Shown: in pieces, positions 44,744-53,616 of the stretch
How positions within the stretch are numbered: the first letter of the stretch is position 1
Layout of the letters: every line of letters begins with the position of its first letter
Source of the DNA: Arboricoccus pini
GTDB taxonomy: Bacteria; Pseudomonadota; Alphaproteobacteria; Geminicoccales; Geminicoccaceae
NCBI RefSeq assembly: GCF_900187945.1
Contig: NZ_FYEH01000005.1
Span: 186,001-250,000 of the forward strand
DNA length: 64,000 nucleotides
Direction of reading: 5' to 3'
Made by a program: the position numbers and the translations under genes
The notes under the pieces: generated by a model
Databases searched by the model: none
Told to the model about the DNA's origin: nothing
What the model saw: only the letters and a program-made list of their open reading frames with translations

Positions 44744-45247
44744 ATGTTGAGGGGACAAGCATGGATACCGTCCGACGAAGGGGTAGGAACCACCAATTTC
44801 ATTGCCAGGGAGATCACTGTACATATGGCGGGATGCACGGCACCAAGAGGAGGCCATCGCTCAGCGAGAGCAGCGGCAAACTGTCCTGCATGTCGTGGCC
44901 GCTCGCGATACGGCTACAGTAGCGGGTACTCGTCCCCGTCCTATTCGTCCCCCTCCTACTACTTCCCATCAGGAAGCGGTGGAGGCGGTCGAAGCAGCGG
45001 CGGTGGGACTGGCCCTGTAAGGGCGAGTTGGTCGAAGCCCGGTCCGGCTGTATTCTACACCCTGGCGGAAGTGGGGGAATTAACCCCCGTCCGGGCCAAC
45101 GTTGAAGAACTAGTCTCCAAGCGACCGGAATTTCGTGACGTCTTCCTCTGTCATGCTTGGGACGACCGGCATAAAGCTGTTCAGACAAACCGAGCCACCT
45201 CTGTTGGACGAACCGGGTCTCTATCTCCACGCGCGGTCGCAAGGTGA
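44744..45247 (+). pseudogene. TIR-domain protein, truncated inside the TIR domain
   Basis: ATG 44744 starts a frame with a Ser/Tyr/Gly-rich linker (~58-100) and then RDVFLCHAWDDR (~131-141), the beginning of a bacterial TIR domain as in NAD-cleaving defence proteins. Homology ends right after the first strand and loop; the remaining codons are out-of-frame reading of an ATPase gene. The NADase glutamate region is missing, so no activity is expected. Confidence 0.7.
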
Positions 45248-46067
45248 TTTGCTTCGACACCTCGAAGACGATTTCACCAACCAAATCGTCTATACGACAC
45301 ATTCACCGTTCATGGTCCCAACGCACCAATTGGATTGGGTACGAACGGTCAATATTGCCGAAGAAGAAGGCACGACCGTTTCCAACGACCCGAACGGTGA
45401 CGCCCGCACCCTGTTTCCGTTGCAAGCCGCGCTTGGATACGACCTTGCCCAAAGCCTGTTCATCGGGCCGAACAACCTGGTTGTTGAAGGCGTCACCGAC
45501 TTTTGGATTCTTTCGGCGGTTTCGGCATATCTGAATGAGCAAGGCAAAGTTGGCCTCGATGACCGGTTGACTATAACGCCAGCCGGCGGCGCGCAAAAAG
45601 TTCACTACATGGTAGCGCTGCTAACGTCTGAACAACTGAAGGTGCTTGTCCTATTCGATGACGAAAAGGACGCCAAAGCAACGCGCGACGATTTGGCTAA
45701 AGGCAAGCTCATCCGGTCGGATAACATCGTTTTCGTAAGCGAAGCATTCGAAGCTCCCCCCACCGAAGCCGACATTGAAGATATACTGGACTCGGCTGTT
45801 TACGAAGCACTTGTGCGCGAAGCCTACGCCAAGGAATTGAAGGGCAAAACGTTGGAATTGAATGCCCGCATTCCTCGCATAGCCCGCCGCTTCGAAGCGG
45901 CATTCAATGCGCTCTCGATTGATTTTCATAAAACGCGGCCAACGCGCCTATTTCTTCAAAAAATGGCCAACGACCCGTCGTCGGCTTTACCCGCGCGTAG
46001 TGAGGGCCAGTTCGAACGCCTATTCAAAGCAACTAATGCAGCTCTCGAAAAACACCTGTCGAGGTAA
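45190..46067 (+). pseudogene. OLD-type ATPase/TOPRIM protein, 5'-truncated
   Basis: Begins within the Walker B motif (LLDEPGLYLHA), continues with the His switch YTTHSPFMVP, and then a TOPRIM nuclease domain: VVEGVTDFWIL and VLFDDEKDAK supply the Glu and Asp-x-Asp metal ligands. The P-loop half is lost and replaced by the TIR gene start. Open frame from GTG 45135. OLD nucleases defend against phages; this remnant lacks the ATPase core. Confidence 0.75.
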
Positions 46068-46068
46068 T

Positions 46069-46099
46069 CGCGCCTTAGAACGTACAGGCTAAGGGCGCG
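46069..46099 (+). terminator. Hairpin after the OLD-like fragment
   Basis: cgcgccttag / ctaagggcgcg, a 10-bp stem with one bulge and a 10-base loop, just past the stop codon. Lacks a clear T-tract, so a terminator call is moderate. It insulates the PARIS-like operon. Confidence 0.5.
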
Positions 46100-46110
46100 C
46101 AGCCTCACTG

Positions 46111-46139
46111 TTGGAATCTGAATATCGCTAGTCCATCAT
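46111..46139 (+). promoter_or_regulatory. Candidate promoter of the AAA-ATPase/DUF4435 operon
   Basis: TTGGAA (46111-46116), 17-base spacer, CATCAT (46134-46139), 4/6 matches to each consensus box, 30 bases before the start codon. Confidence 0.35.
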
Positions 46140-46169
46140 CCAAAGCGGTCAACAAGAGTAGGTCTAACA

Positions 46170-47456
46170 ATGCATCTCATATCACGTGTCTCAATAGAGG
46201 GATTCTGGGAAACCTACGACTTTGAAGTCTCTATGGATCCGAACGTGACTTTTTTCATAGGTCAAAATGGCACAGGTAAGACTACATTCATAAACCTTTT
46301 AGCTGCGGCGCTTACGGCAGATTTTAAAACTTTGGATAGAATGCCATTTCGGCGCATCACTATTAATCTTGTTCCAAACAAGAAAGGAGAAAAACCAACG
46401 ATCGTTGTTTCGAAGGCGCGAAAGAAAGATCGCCCGTTTGAGCTGATAGACTATCGAATAAGTCCGGGTGGAGCCAACTCAAAGGAGGTTAGATTTTCGC
46501 TGGATGATAGCGAAGAACAAATGATATTGCGTCGTTTCCGGCACGATCCACGCTATTTCGATTACTACCATCGATTTCAGAGCGGATTAATGCCAGTTCT
46601 TAACGATCTTGTTTCTGTTAAATGGCTTTCAATCCACAGAACATCGCCAAACGAAAGACCTCGTGAAGATCGCACATACGAGTCTACTGTCGATCAAAAG
46701 CTCGAATCACTCTCAAACGACCTTGTCAGATATTTTGCGACCCTATCTCGTCAAAAAGACGATGAAATAAGAGCCTTTCAGGAACATCTTTTTGTGTCTC
46801 TTATTGAGCACAAGGATGATGTTGATCCATTTGATGTCAAAAGACTTGATCTCGTACCTCAATACACAGAAGCTCTTCAGACAATCTTTAAAGAGCTTCA
46901 TGTTCAGAGAGATACAAGAAAACTTCTTTCGATCTTCTCTGAACGCGCCGCTCAGTACAAGAAACAATCCGATAAGAATGAAAACACGGGACTTACGTCG
47001 GATGAACTGATTTTTAGGATTGGATTGTACAGCATTGAAGATGTTGTGAGGCGCTGGGAGGCCCTGCAGGAAAGATTGAAAACCATCTTCAGTCAGAAAG
47101 ATCGCTTCCAAGAGATAGCCGATGATTTGTTTCAGAGGAAACGAATGACATTCTCTGAGAGCAATGAGATGGTTTTTATTTCACGTAGTGGAAAGCCTCT
47201 TACCCCTCAGATGCTTTCTAGTGGAGAGAAGCAGCTTCTGATTTTGATGAGCGAAGCCCTGCTTCAGCGTGAAATGCCGGCAATATTCATAGCTGACGAA
47301 CCCGAGTTGTCCCTTCACGTTTTGTGGCAAGAGCGTCTCGTGGGCAGCCTTCGTGCGCTCAATCCAAATGCCCAGATTATTGCCGCGACCCACTCTCCCG
47401 ACATCGTTGGTCCGCTCTCCGAGAAGGCTATCGAAATGGAGACGCTTGTAAAATGA
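46170..47456 (+). CDS. ariA: AriA-like AAA-family ATPase of a PARIS-type defence system
   Basis: 428 residues, intact. ABC/SMC-like AAA15 ATPase: Walker A GQNGTGKT at 31-38, ABC signature LSSGEKQ at 349-355, Walker B IFIADEPELSLH with Asp376-Glu377, and switch His408 in ATHSPD. In PARIS, AriA forms the ATPase scaffold that holds the AriB nuclease and releases it on sensing an anti-restriction protein such as T7 Ocr. The next gene, a DUF4435 protein, overlaps it by ATGA. Noticeably AT-richer than its flanks, a sign of recent transfer. Confidence 0.82.
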   Translation: MHLISRVSIEGFWETYDFEVSMDPNVTFFIGQNGTGKTTFINLLAAALTADFKTLDRMPFRRITINLVPNKKGEKPTIVVSKARKKDRPFELIDYRISPGGANSKEVRFSLDDSEEQMILRRFRHDPRYFDYYHRFQSGLMPVLNDLVSVKWLSIHRTSPNERPREDRTYESTVDQKLESLSNDLVRYFATLSRQKDDEIRAFQEHLFVSLIEHKDDVDPFDVKRLDLVPQYTEALQTIFKELHVQRDTRKLLSIFSERAAQYKKQSDKNENTGLTSDELIFRIGLYSIEDVVRRWEALQERLKTIFSQKDRFQEIADDLFQRKRMTFSESNEMVFISRSGKPLTPQMLSSGEKQLLILMSEALLQREMPAIFIADEPELSLHVLWQERLVGSLRALNPNAQIIAATHSPDIVGPLSEKAIEMETLVK

Positions 47457-48331
47457 CGTTACGACGGACGGCGAGCGCGCTTCATAGTTTAAATATATTC
47501 TATAAAGTGGATATTGTTGTTTTTTGCGAAGGGGGAGAATCGTTATCGTACGAAAATGCAATTATCGCATCAAGAACCGATGGAACACTAGACTCCTTAT
47601 ATTGGGAGAGCGTGATCGGGTTTTACCAAATAGATAAAACTTACCATGTGAAGTCGGTTGGAAGTAAGTCCACACTGAAGCGGCTGGCTGAAGATGTGCG
47701 AGATCGCAACATATCCACGGTATCCATCTGCATGGATGCAGACTACGAGCGTATTTTAGGGGATAACTGTCATGGTCCGCGAGTGGCGTGGACAATGGGC
47801 TATAGTTGGGAGAATGATGTTGTTAGCCCTCCGGTACTAGAAAACATTATATCGATGTTTCTGGGAAATGGAGCGGCCAGCGCCGCAGCAATAGAGAATT
47901 GTCGAGAGCGCATCTTACGGATGGGTACTGGACTGAGCCGCTGGACTGAAATCGATATTAGTTTATGCGCTCGTGGACGGAGCGGAATTTTTGATCGCGA
48001 GAAACCGTTGGCGGCAATTGATATGACCGATCCGCCAACAGCTCGACAGGATGCACTTTCACAACGTCTTACGATGGCGGGCTATCAAAGACGGCCTAAG
48101 AGAGTGGTTTCGGTACAGCCGGATGACGTAGGGGTTGTTTGTTTCGGTAAAATGATCAGCCGAGCCTTATACCATGCTATTCTAGCAGCTCTTCGCAGTG
48201 TCAGCGCTGTGCGCCTCGACTATGAGGTTTTCATGCGTATCGCGATTAGTGAAACGTTAAGAGCTGTCGCGGCGGGAATCCTACCAAACCATTTGGCCCA
48301 TATCCAATCTCAGAGAGGTGCTTTTATTTGA
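47453..48331 (+). CDS. ariB: AriB-like DUF4435 TOPRIM effector
   Basis: 292 residues. DUF4435 pattern: Glu26 in VVFCEGGES, Asp95-x-Asp97 in ICMDADYER, and GYSWENDV at 117-124 (the YSIEN-type motif of the family). These are the metal ligands of a TOPRIM-fold nuclease; AriB of PARIS cleaves tRNA and stops translation. Coupled to the ATPase gene by ATGA. Its C-terminal half has no motif I recognise. Confidence 0.8.
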   Translation: MTLRRTASALHSLNIFYKVDIVVFCEGGESLSYENAIIASRTDGTLDSLYWESVIGFYQIDKTYHVKSVGSKSTLKRLAEDVRDRNISTVSICMDADYERILGDNCHGPRVAWTMGYSWENDVVSPPVLENIISMFLGNGAASAAAIENCRERILRMGTGLSRWTEIDISLCARGRSGIFDREKPLAAIDMTDPPTARQDALSQRLTMAGYQRRPKRVVSVQPDDVGVVCFGKMISRALYHAILAALRSVSAVRLDYEVFMRIAISETLRAVAAGILPNHLAHIQSQRGAFI

Positions 48332-48613
48332 GTGAAGGTCTGTGCAGGACAGGGCGTCCGGCTTCGGGCCGGCGCGGCTGTCGCTGTGTGATCTTCAACA
48401 GGTTTTCTAAGGGCCTTGCCCTCGCGCCAGCAAGGTAAGTGGAACCGTCCGGGGCGGTATCCCCAGCCTTCCGCGCCCAATGGGCTTGTGCAGGCCGGGT
48501 GATCCCCCTCCACCCCGGCCGCCCTTGCTCGTTGCTACCCCAGTCTCGGCGACGGCCAGAAGGTCAGGCGCGGCGTTCCGCTTCGCTGACCTTCAGACCC
48601 GAGGATCAGAGAC
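48332..48613 (+). promoter_or_regulatory. Long GC-rich leader of ardA with hairpins
   Basis: 282 non-coding bases. A perfect 9-bp stem gaaggtcag/ctgacctt c (48559-48567 with 48586-48594) lies 19 bases before the ardA start, and gtccggc/gccggcg pairs near 48360. Such folded leaders can act as attenuators, or as single-stranded promoters used by conjugative elements to make anti-restriction proteins early after entry. Confidence 0.4.
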
Positions 48614-49141
48614 ATGACCAATCTATCCGACAGCAATCCCCGCATCTATGTTGCCTGCCTCGCCGCCTACAACAATGGCTATCTGCATGGGGCTTGGATC
48701 GTCGCGGATCAGGACGCCGACCAGATCAGGGACGAGATTGCGGCGATGCTTGCCCATTCCCCCGTCGAGGATGCGGAGGAATACGCCATTCATGACTATG
48801 AGGGCTTCGAGGGTGTCAGCATCTCCGAATATGCCGGCATCGACAGCGTGGCGCGGATGGCCGCTTTCATCGCAGAACATGGCGCACTCGGCGCAGGCTT
48901 GCTGGAGCAGTTCAGCGGCGACATGAACCAAGCCGAATCCACCTTGGGGGACTGCTATCATGGTCAATTCGCCAGCCTTGCCGACTACATGGAGGAGCTG
49001 ACCACCGAAAGCGTCATCATCCCCGAGGCCCTGCGCTACTATGTCGATTGGGACGCGATGGCGCGCGACGCCGAGATGGGCGGCGACCTGTTCACGATCG
49101 AGACTGCGCACGGCGAGGTGCATGTGTTTTCCAACCGATGA
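48614..49141 (+). CDS. ardA: Anti-restriction protein ArdA
   Basis: 175 residues, very acidic, DNA-mimic inhibitor of type I restriction enzymes. Seen: IYVACLAAYNNGYLHGAWIVAD at the N-terminus, EEYAIHDYEGF, and YYVDWDAMARDAEMGGDLFTIE near the end, the family signature positions. Good gaggatcaga leader. Helps an incoming element survive host restriction. It sits directly downstream of the PARIS-like pair. Confidence 0.92.
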   Translation: MTNLSDSNPRIYVACLAAYNNGYLHGAWIVADQDADQIRDEIAAMLAHSPVEDAEEYAIHDYEGFEGVSISEYAGIDSVARMAAFIAEHGALGAGLLEQFSGDMNQAESTLGDCYHGQFASLADYMEELTTESVIIPEALRYYVDWDAMARDAEMGGDLFTIETAHGEVHVFSNR

Positions 49142-49221
49142 ACACATGGTCGCCTGTCCGCACACGCGGGCGGGCGACTAGCCAGACCGAGACAATAGTG
49201 TTAAGAAGAAAATAACCAATA

Positions 49222-49584
49222 TTGATCGGGTTAGCCGATCAACATATCTGCATTGAGCGACTTCTAATACTTCAATCAATATTTGAACCTCTCTGGTCCG
49301 GGTGCTGCTCAGCACGTTCCTTCGCGCAAATCTTGTCCAGCGGAAACCGCGAGTTGATGCGCGTCATCCACGATCAGGCTCCAGGGTCTCTCGATGAACT
49401 GTCGCGGATCACCGGGCGGACGATCCCCAGCCTGTCCCGCACCCTCAAAACCATGGCGACCTACGACCTTGTCCGCATGGAGCCGGGGCATGGGCGCAGG
49501 GTGGTGCCGAAGGTGCTGCATGACCGCGTGACGCTGGAATTGCCATTGCTCGACCGGCGCGAAACGAAAGGGGGCCACGCATGA
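49222..49584 (+). CDS. Winged-HTH regulator (HVO_A0114-like)
   Basis: 120 residues. FAQILSSGNRELMRVIHDQAPGSLDELSRITGRTIPSLSRTLKTMATYDLVRME is a winged HTH of the HVO_A0114/MarR-like type. The first ~30 residues look atypical and the gene may be 5'-altered; ATG 49357 is a shorter start. Overlaps the recombinase start by ATGA, so it probably regulates the recombinase. Confidence 0.7.
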   Translation: MIGLADQHICIERLLILQSIFEPLWSGCCSARSFAQILSSGNRELMRVIHDQAPGSLDELSRITGRTIPSLSRTLKTMATYDLVRMEPGHGRRVVPKVLHDRVTLELPLLDRRETKGGHA

Positions 49585-51230
49585 ATATCCAGAGTCCGCA
49601 TGTCGCGCAGCGCGCCGCTCTCTATCTGCGCGTTTCGACCCCGCGGCAGGCCGAGCATAACGTGTCGATTCCCGACCAGCAGCGGCAGGGCGAAGCCTAT
49701 TGCGAGACGCGCGGCTATCAACTTGTCGAAACCTTCGTAGAGCCGGGCAACAGCGCCACGAACGACCGCCGCCCGGAGTTCCAGCGGATGATCGAGGCAG
49801 CCACCACCAAGCCGCCCGCGTTCGATGTCGTCGTGGTTCACAGCTTCTCGCGCTTCTTCCGCGATGAATTCGAGATGGAGTTCTATTACCGGAAGCTGGC
49901 GAAGAACGGCGTCAAGCTCATCTCGATGACGCAGGAGCTTGGCGACGATCCAATCCACGACATGATGCGGCGGATCATGTCCCTGTTCGACGAATATCAG
50001 TCGAAGGAGAATGCCAAGCACGTCCTGCGCGCCTTGAAGGAGAATGCCCGGCAAGGCTTCTGGAACGGTTCTCTGCCGCCCATCGGCTACCGCGTGATCG
50101 ATGCCGAACAGCGTGGATCGAAGATAAAGAAGAAGCTGGAGATCGACCCGCTGCACGCCGACACGGTGCGGATGATCTTCCGGCTCGCCCTGGAAGGGGA
50201 TGGCACGTCCGGCCCGATGGGCGTGAAGGCCATCGTCAACTACCTCAACAAGAACCGCATGTTCACGCGCAGCGGCGGGCGTTGGGGTATCGGCCAGCTT
50301 CACCGCATCCTGACCCGCCGCACCTATATCGGCGAGCATCAGTTCAACAAGCGGACCAAGACCAAAGAATTGAAGCCGGTCGAGGAAGTCGTCACCGTCG
50401 AGGTGCCGCCGCTGATCGACCGCGAGACGTTCGACGCCATCCAGCAACGGTTGCAGGCCAACAATCCGAAGGTGACGCCGCCGCGCGTCGTAAGCGGCCC
50501 GAACCTGCTCACCGGCATCTGCTATTGCGGCAACTGCGGCGGGGCCATGACGCTGCGCACCGGCAAGAATGGCCGTTATCGCTATTATGCCTGTTCGATC
50601 CGCGCTCGGCAGGGCGAAACCGGCTGCAAGGGCCGTGCGATCCGTATGGACAAACTCGACCGCGTGGTGGTCGGCCATATCGAGGAGCGCTTGCTCGACC
50701 CGGAGCGGATCGAAGAAGTCCTCGCCTCGCTGCTGGATCGCCGGCAGGAGGGCGTCGAGCGGCGCAGCAAGCACATTGCCGAATTGAACCAGCGCGCGGC
50801 CGAGGCCGACATGCGCCTCAAGCGTCTCTATGACGCGATCGAGTCCGGCTCACTCGACCCGGCCGAATCGGCGCTCGGAGAACGCATCACCGGCCTGACC
50901 GCGCTTCGGGATCAGGCGCGGGCCGACGCCGCACGCACCGAGGCCATGCTGGCGAGCGCGTCCCATCACTCCCTTTCAGGCGCAGCCGTGCGGGAAATGG
51001 CGAGCGAAGCACGCCGTCGGCTCCGGCAGGAAAAGGGGGGCTATCGGCGGGAACACGTCCGGGCCTTCGCCCAGCGCGTCGAGGTTGCCGACGACGCAAT
51101 CCGCATCATGGGGACGAAAAGCACCCTATTGCGGACGTTGGTGGCTGCAAAAGGAGGGAAATCGGCGGGAATCGGCGTTCCCGGTTTTATACCGAAGTGG
51201 CGGATGGGGTGGGATTCGAACCCACGGTAG
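49581..51230 (+). CDS. Large serine recombinase (site-specific integrase)
   Basis: 549 residues. Resolvase catalytic domain with Ser19 in LYLRVSTPRQ and HSFSRFFRD; recombinase domain (~170-270, PIGYRVID, RRTYIGEHQF); zinc ribbon with CYCGNCGG and ACSIRARQGETGC; coiled coil (~380-450). The last ~11 codons (WRMGWDSNPR) are the antisense of tRNA-Ser, and the stop codon lies within that gene. This is expected if the element integrated into the 3' end of the tRNA gene. Confidence 0.92.
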   Translation: MNIQSPHVAQRAALYLRVSTPRQAEHNVSIPDQQRQGEAYCETRGYQLVETFVEPGNSATNDRRPEFQRMIEAATTKPPAFDVVVVHSFSRFFRDEFEMEFYYRKLAKNGVKLISMTQELGDDPIHDMMRRIMSLFDEYQSKENAKHVLRALKENARQGFWNGSLPPIGYRVIDAEQRGSKIKKKLEIDPLHADTVRMIFRLALEGDGTSGPMGVKAIVNYLNKNRMFTRSGGRWGIGQLHRILTRRTYIGEHQFNKRTKTKELKPVEEVVTVEVPPLIDRETFDAIQQRLQANNPKVTPPRVVSGPNLLTGICYCGNCGGAMTLRTGKNGRYRYYACSIRARQGETGCKGRAIRMDKLDRVVVGHIEERLLDPERIEEVLASLLDRRQEGVERRSKHIAELNQRAAEADMRLKRLYDAIESGSLDPAESALGERITGLTALRDQARADAARTEAMLASASHHSLSGAAVREMASEARRRLRQEKGGYRREHVRAFAQRVEVADDAIRIMGTKSTLLRTLVAAKGGKSAGIGVPGFIPKWRMGWDSNPR

Positions 51231-51287
51231 GCTTGCACCTACGACGGTTTTCAAGACCGTTGCCTTAAACCACTCGGCCACCCATCC
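51198..51287 (-). tRNA. tRNA-Ser(UGA)
   Basis: Minus strand, 90 bases with encoded CCA (51198-51200). Acceptor stem ggatggg/cccatcc, D-arm tggccgagtgg, anticodon TGA in cttgaaa, a long variable arm and T-arm gggttcgaatccc. Its 3' part overlaps the end of the serine recombinase gene. Confidence 0.97.
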
Positions 51288-51352
51288 GGTCATGCGCGAA
51301 GCGCTGATAAAGCTTCAGAATTCAAAACTCAACCTGAGGCAAGCCGGAGTCC

Positions 51353-53174
51353 TCAGCGCGGAGAAGGACCGAGCCCGTCGGCCTCGGGTCTTTCCGCAAT
51401 CCTGCGCGTTCGACCCCAAAATGACCGTTCGGTGTCAGGAAGCCAAGTTGTGCCGAGTTTCGCGCCCGTTAGGGATAAGTTGCCGTTCCGATAGGAGCTG
51501 GGGAATGGCCTGATGATGCCCCTGTCCCGTGGCGCCGGAATAGCGACGACAAGTTGGAGACGATCAGCGTTTATCGGCTTGCCCGAGCGCGTGGAAGCGG
51601 CACCATCGCGGCTTTCTAAAGTGCAAAGTTGGTGTTCGCCGTAAACGTCCTCATCCATGGCTGTGGGGTGAGTCTTTCGTCGGAAATGGTATGGTCGCCG
51701 GCGCGCCAGGGGGGGGCGTTGTGGCAGATGACGAAGGCAACTGCTAAGGGCATCCAATCCGTCATCACGGCTATGACTGACCGGACTCCATTCACGCATT
51801 TCCTGGATGAAAGGCGTGTCCCACACGGATCGATGCACATGGAGGCGCCCGGCCGCCATGATGGGATCAAGTGCATTCAATATCCGATCGCTCTTGCGCC
51901 CTGCGCTCGCGATGGAAACAACGGAAGCGGAGAAACGCTCCTCTTGCAGGACGCGGCGCGGCGTCGACGGCAGGAACTGGCCTATGCCATTATTCTCGAT
52001 AATGATGTGGCCCTGGCGACTTTCCTTTAGGAACTGAGCCACGGAACGGCATTGCTGGCTGGCCGCATCCTCTTTGGCATCCACACCGTCGTTTACCCGG
52101 AGATAGCGCACGGCATGCAGCCAGTAGTGACCATCTTCATCAAGATAGACCAGCGCCACTACGCTCGAGTCGGCGCGCACGTCCCGGCCGTATGCCGGAT
52201 CCCAAAAGCTGATGCCTGAGACCAGGCGCTTCCCGTCCAGCAGTAGCAGATGCCCGCCATTGGATGAGGAAAAGACCAAATCGGAATCGTAGAGGCGCAG
52301 CTTGTCGGGATCTAATCGAATCTGGTGTCCGGCATTCGGGCGCAACAGCATCTGACTTTGAAATGCAGCCGGGCCGGTCCGCTCGAGGATCCCCTCGATA
52401 TGCCCGTTGCTGAAGCGTTCCGGCCAGCGGCTCTCACCCTCCTCATCATAAATCGGCAGAACGAGACGATCGAACGAGGCCAGATATGGACTCCGACTCT
52501 CGTGTCCCTCTTCGGTGGCATGTTCGGCGTAGATCGACTGGAAGGTGTGTGGTGTACCGATGAAGAGTTGGGTGCCTCCAGGCACGAGAACGAAAGGTAT
52601 CTCGCCCAGACGCTCGCGTAGGTCCTCCCGCTTTGTGGGCGAGTCGGCTGTGTTGGGGACTTCAACATCGTCGCAGATTACCAGATCCGCGCGCGATATT
52701 GGCGGCGATGCCGCGAGCCAGAAGCGAGGGATCTCGCAAGTTCATGGACCGCTCGACCGTGAGTTGGTCGGCAGCCCATAACTCTTTGCGTTTCGGCCGG
52801 AGCTCGACCATCGCTGGGTGACGTTCGATGATGCGTCGGACGTTGCGGGTCATCTTGCAGGCAAGGGCATAATCGGCCGAGATGACGAGAATACGTAGAT
52901 TGGGATCGCACTTCAGGCGCCAAGCCGCATAGAGACCGATCAACGTCGATTTTCCGGCGTTACGAAACACCATCAAAAGTTGGCAGGCACTCTTCCTGTC
53001 CGCACCGCTTTGCAACCAATCGATCATGGTCTCATGAAGCGGCGGCGTCTCATAGCCCTGTAATTCGTTCCAGACCTCGACGAAGGGTAGGAAATCGATG
53101 CCTGCCGCGGGGGAGGGAGCGATGGTGCGCGGTGTAACCAAGGCCGCGTATTGCCGGCTGTGCTCCTCGTTCAT
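51353..53174 (-). pseudogene. Phage terminase large subunit, frameshifted
   Basis: DNA-packaging motor. N-terminal piece from ATG 53174: Walker A region VFRNAGKST at 69-77. Near 52700, in cgcgcgcg, the frame slips: Walker B LVICDDVE and GGTQLFIGTP are read in the next frame, which is open to 51353. Nuclease motifs FWDPAYG and RDDGLDAL are present. Beyond 51740 another frame (to 51619, ending TFTANTNFAL) looks more like a native terminase end, so there may be a second slip. Confidence 0.8.
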
Positions 53175-53184
53175 GCGCGTTGGT

Positions 53185-53616
53185 TTAGTCTAGCAGACTG
53201 CGACGGCTGAGCCCGCTCAGAAGGCTCGTTCCGGCACGAGCGAGACTGCTGTCGTAGGAGAGCAGATTGCGATCCGAGCGCTGTTTATACTCGGCATCCA
53301 GGCCGGCCAGGCTGTCCTTGAGCTGCGTGGTCGTCGCGGCCTGGTCGGCATCAGCATCTTCCTGCAACCCTTGCAATACCGCGTCGATCGATCCGCCGCT
53401 GCTTGCAACGCCGGCTGCGCCAGCACGGGCCCGCTCCTGCGCCTGTCGTCGCTTCAATGCCGCATCCGTGCTGCGTCGATCCTCAGCGGCATTGTCGATC
53501 AGGGTCTGCGTGCGCACTTGCCGATCGGACGCTGCCGATTGATCTTCGGTTTTTGCACGTTTGCTCGCCAGGGCCGTCTCCAGGCCAGCCGCTGCGAGAC
53601 TTGTTATTGCGCCCAT
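53185..53616 (-). CDS. Internal-virion-like phage protein
   Basis: 143 residues, Ala/Gln/Arg/Asp-rich and helical (ALKRRQAQERARAGAAG, DADADQAATTTQLKDSL). Lies between tail tubular B and terminase, where podoviruses carry small internal virion or DNA-ejection proteins. No domain recognised; the assignment is from context. Start ATG 53616 touches the previous stop. Confidence 0.6.
   Translation of the reverse strand: MGAITSLAAAGLETALASKRAKTEDQSAASDRQVRTQTLIDNAAEDRRSTDAALKRRQAQERARAGAAGVASSGGSIDAVLQGLQEDADADQAATTTQLKDSLAGLDAEYKQRSDRNLLSYDSSLARAGTSLLSGLSRRSLLD

Larger units (their letters stand above)
42560..51230. mobile_element. Defence island / integrated element ending at tRNA-Ser
   Basis: Right edge set by the serine recombinase and tRNA-Ser 3' end. 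It carries ardA, the PARIS-like pair and several broken defence genes. The left edge is not certain; no second copy of the tRNA 3' end was found in the window, so the left attachment site may be lost or lie near 28-42 kb. Confidence 0.5.
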
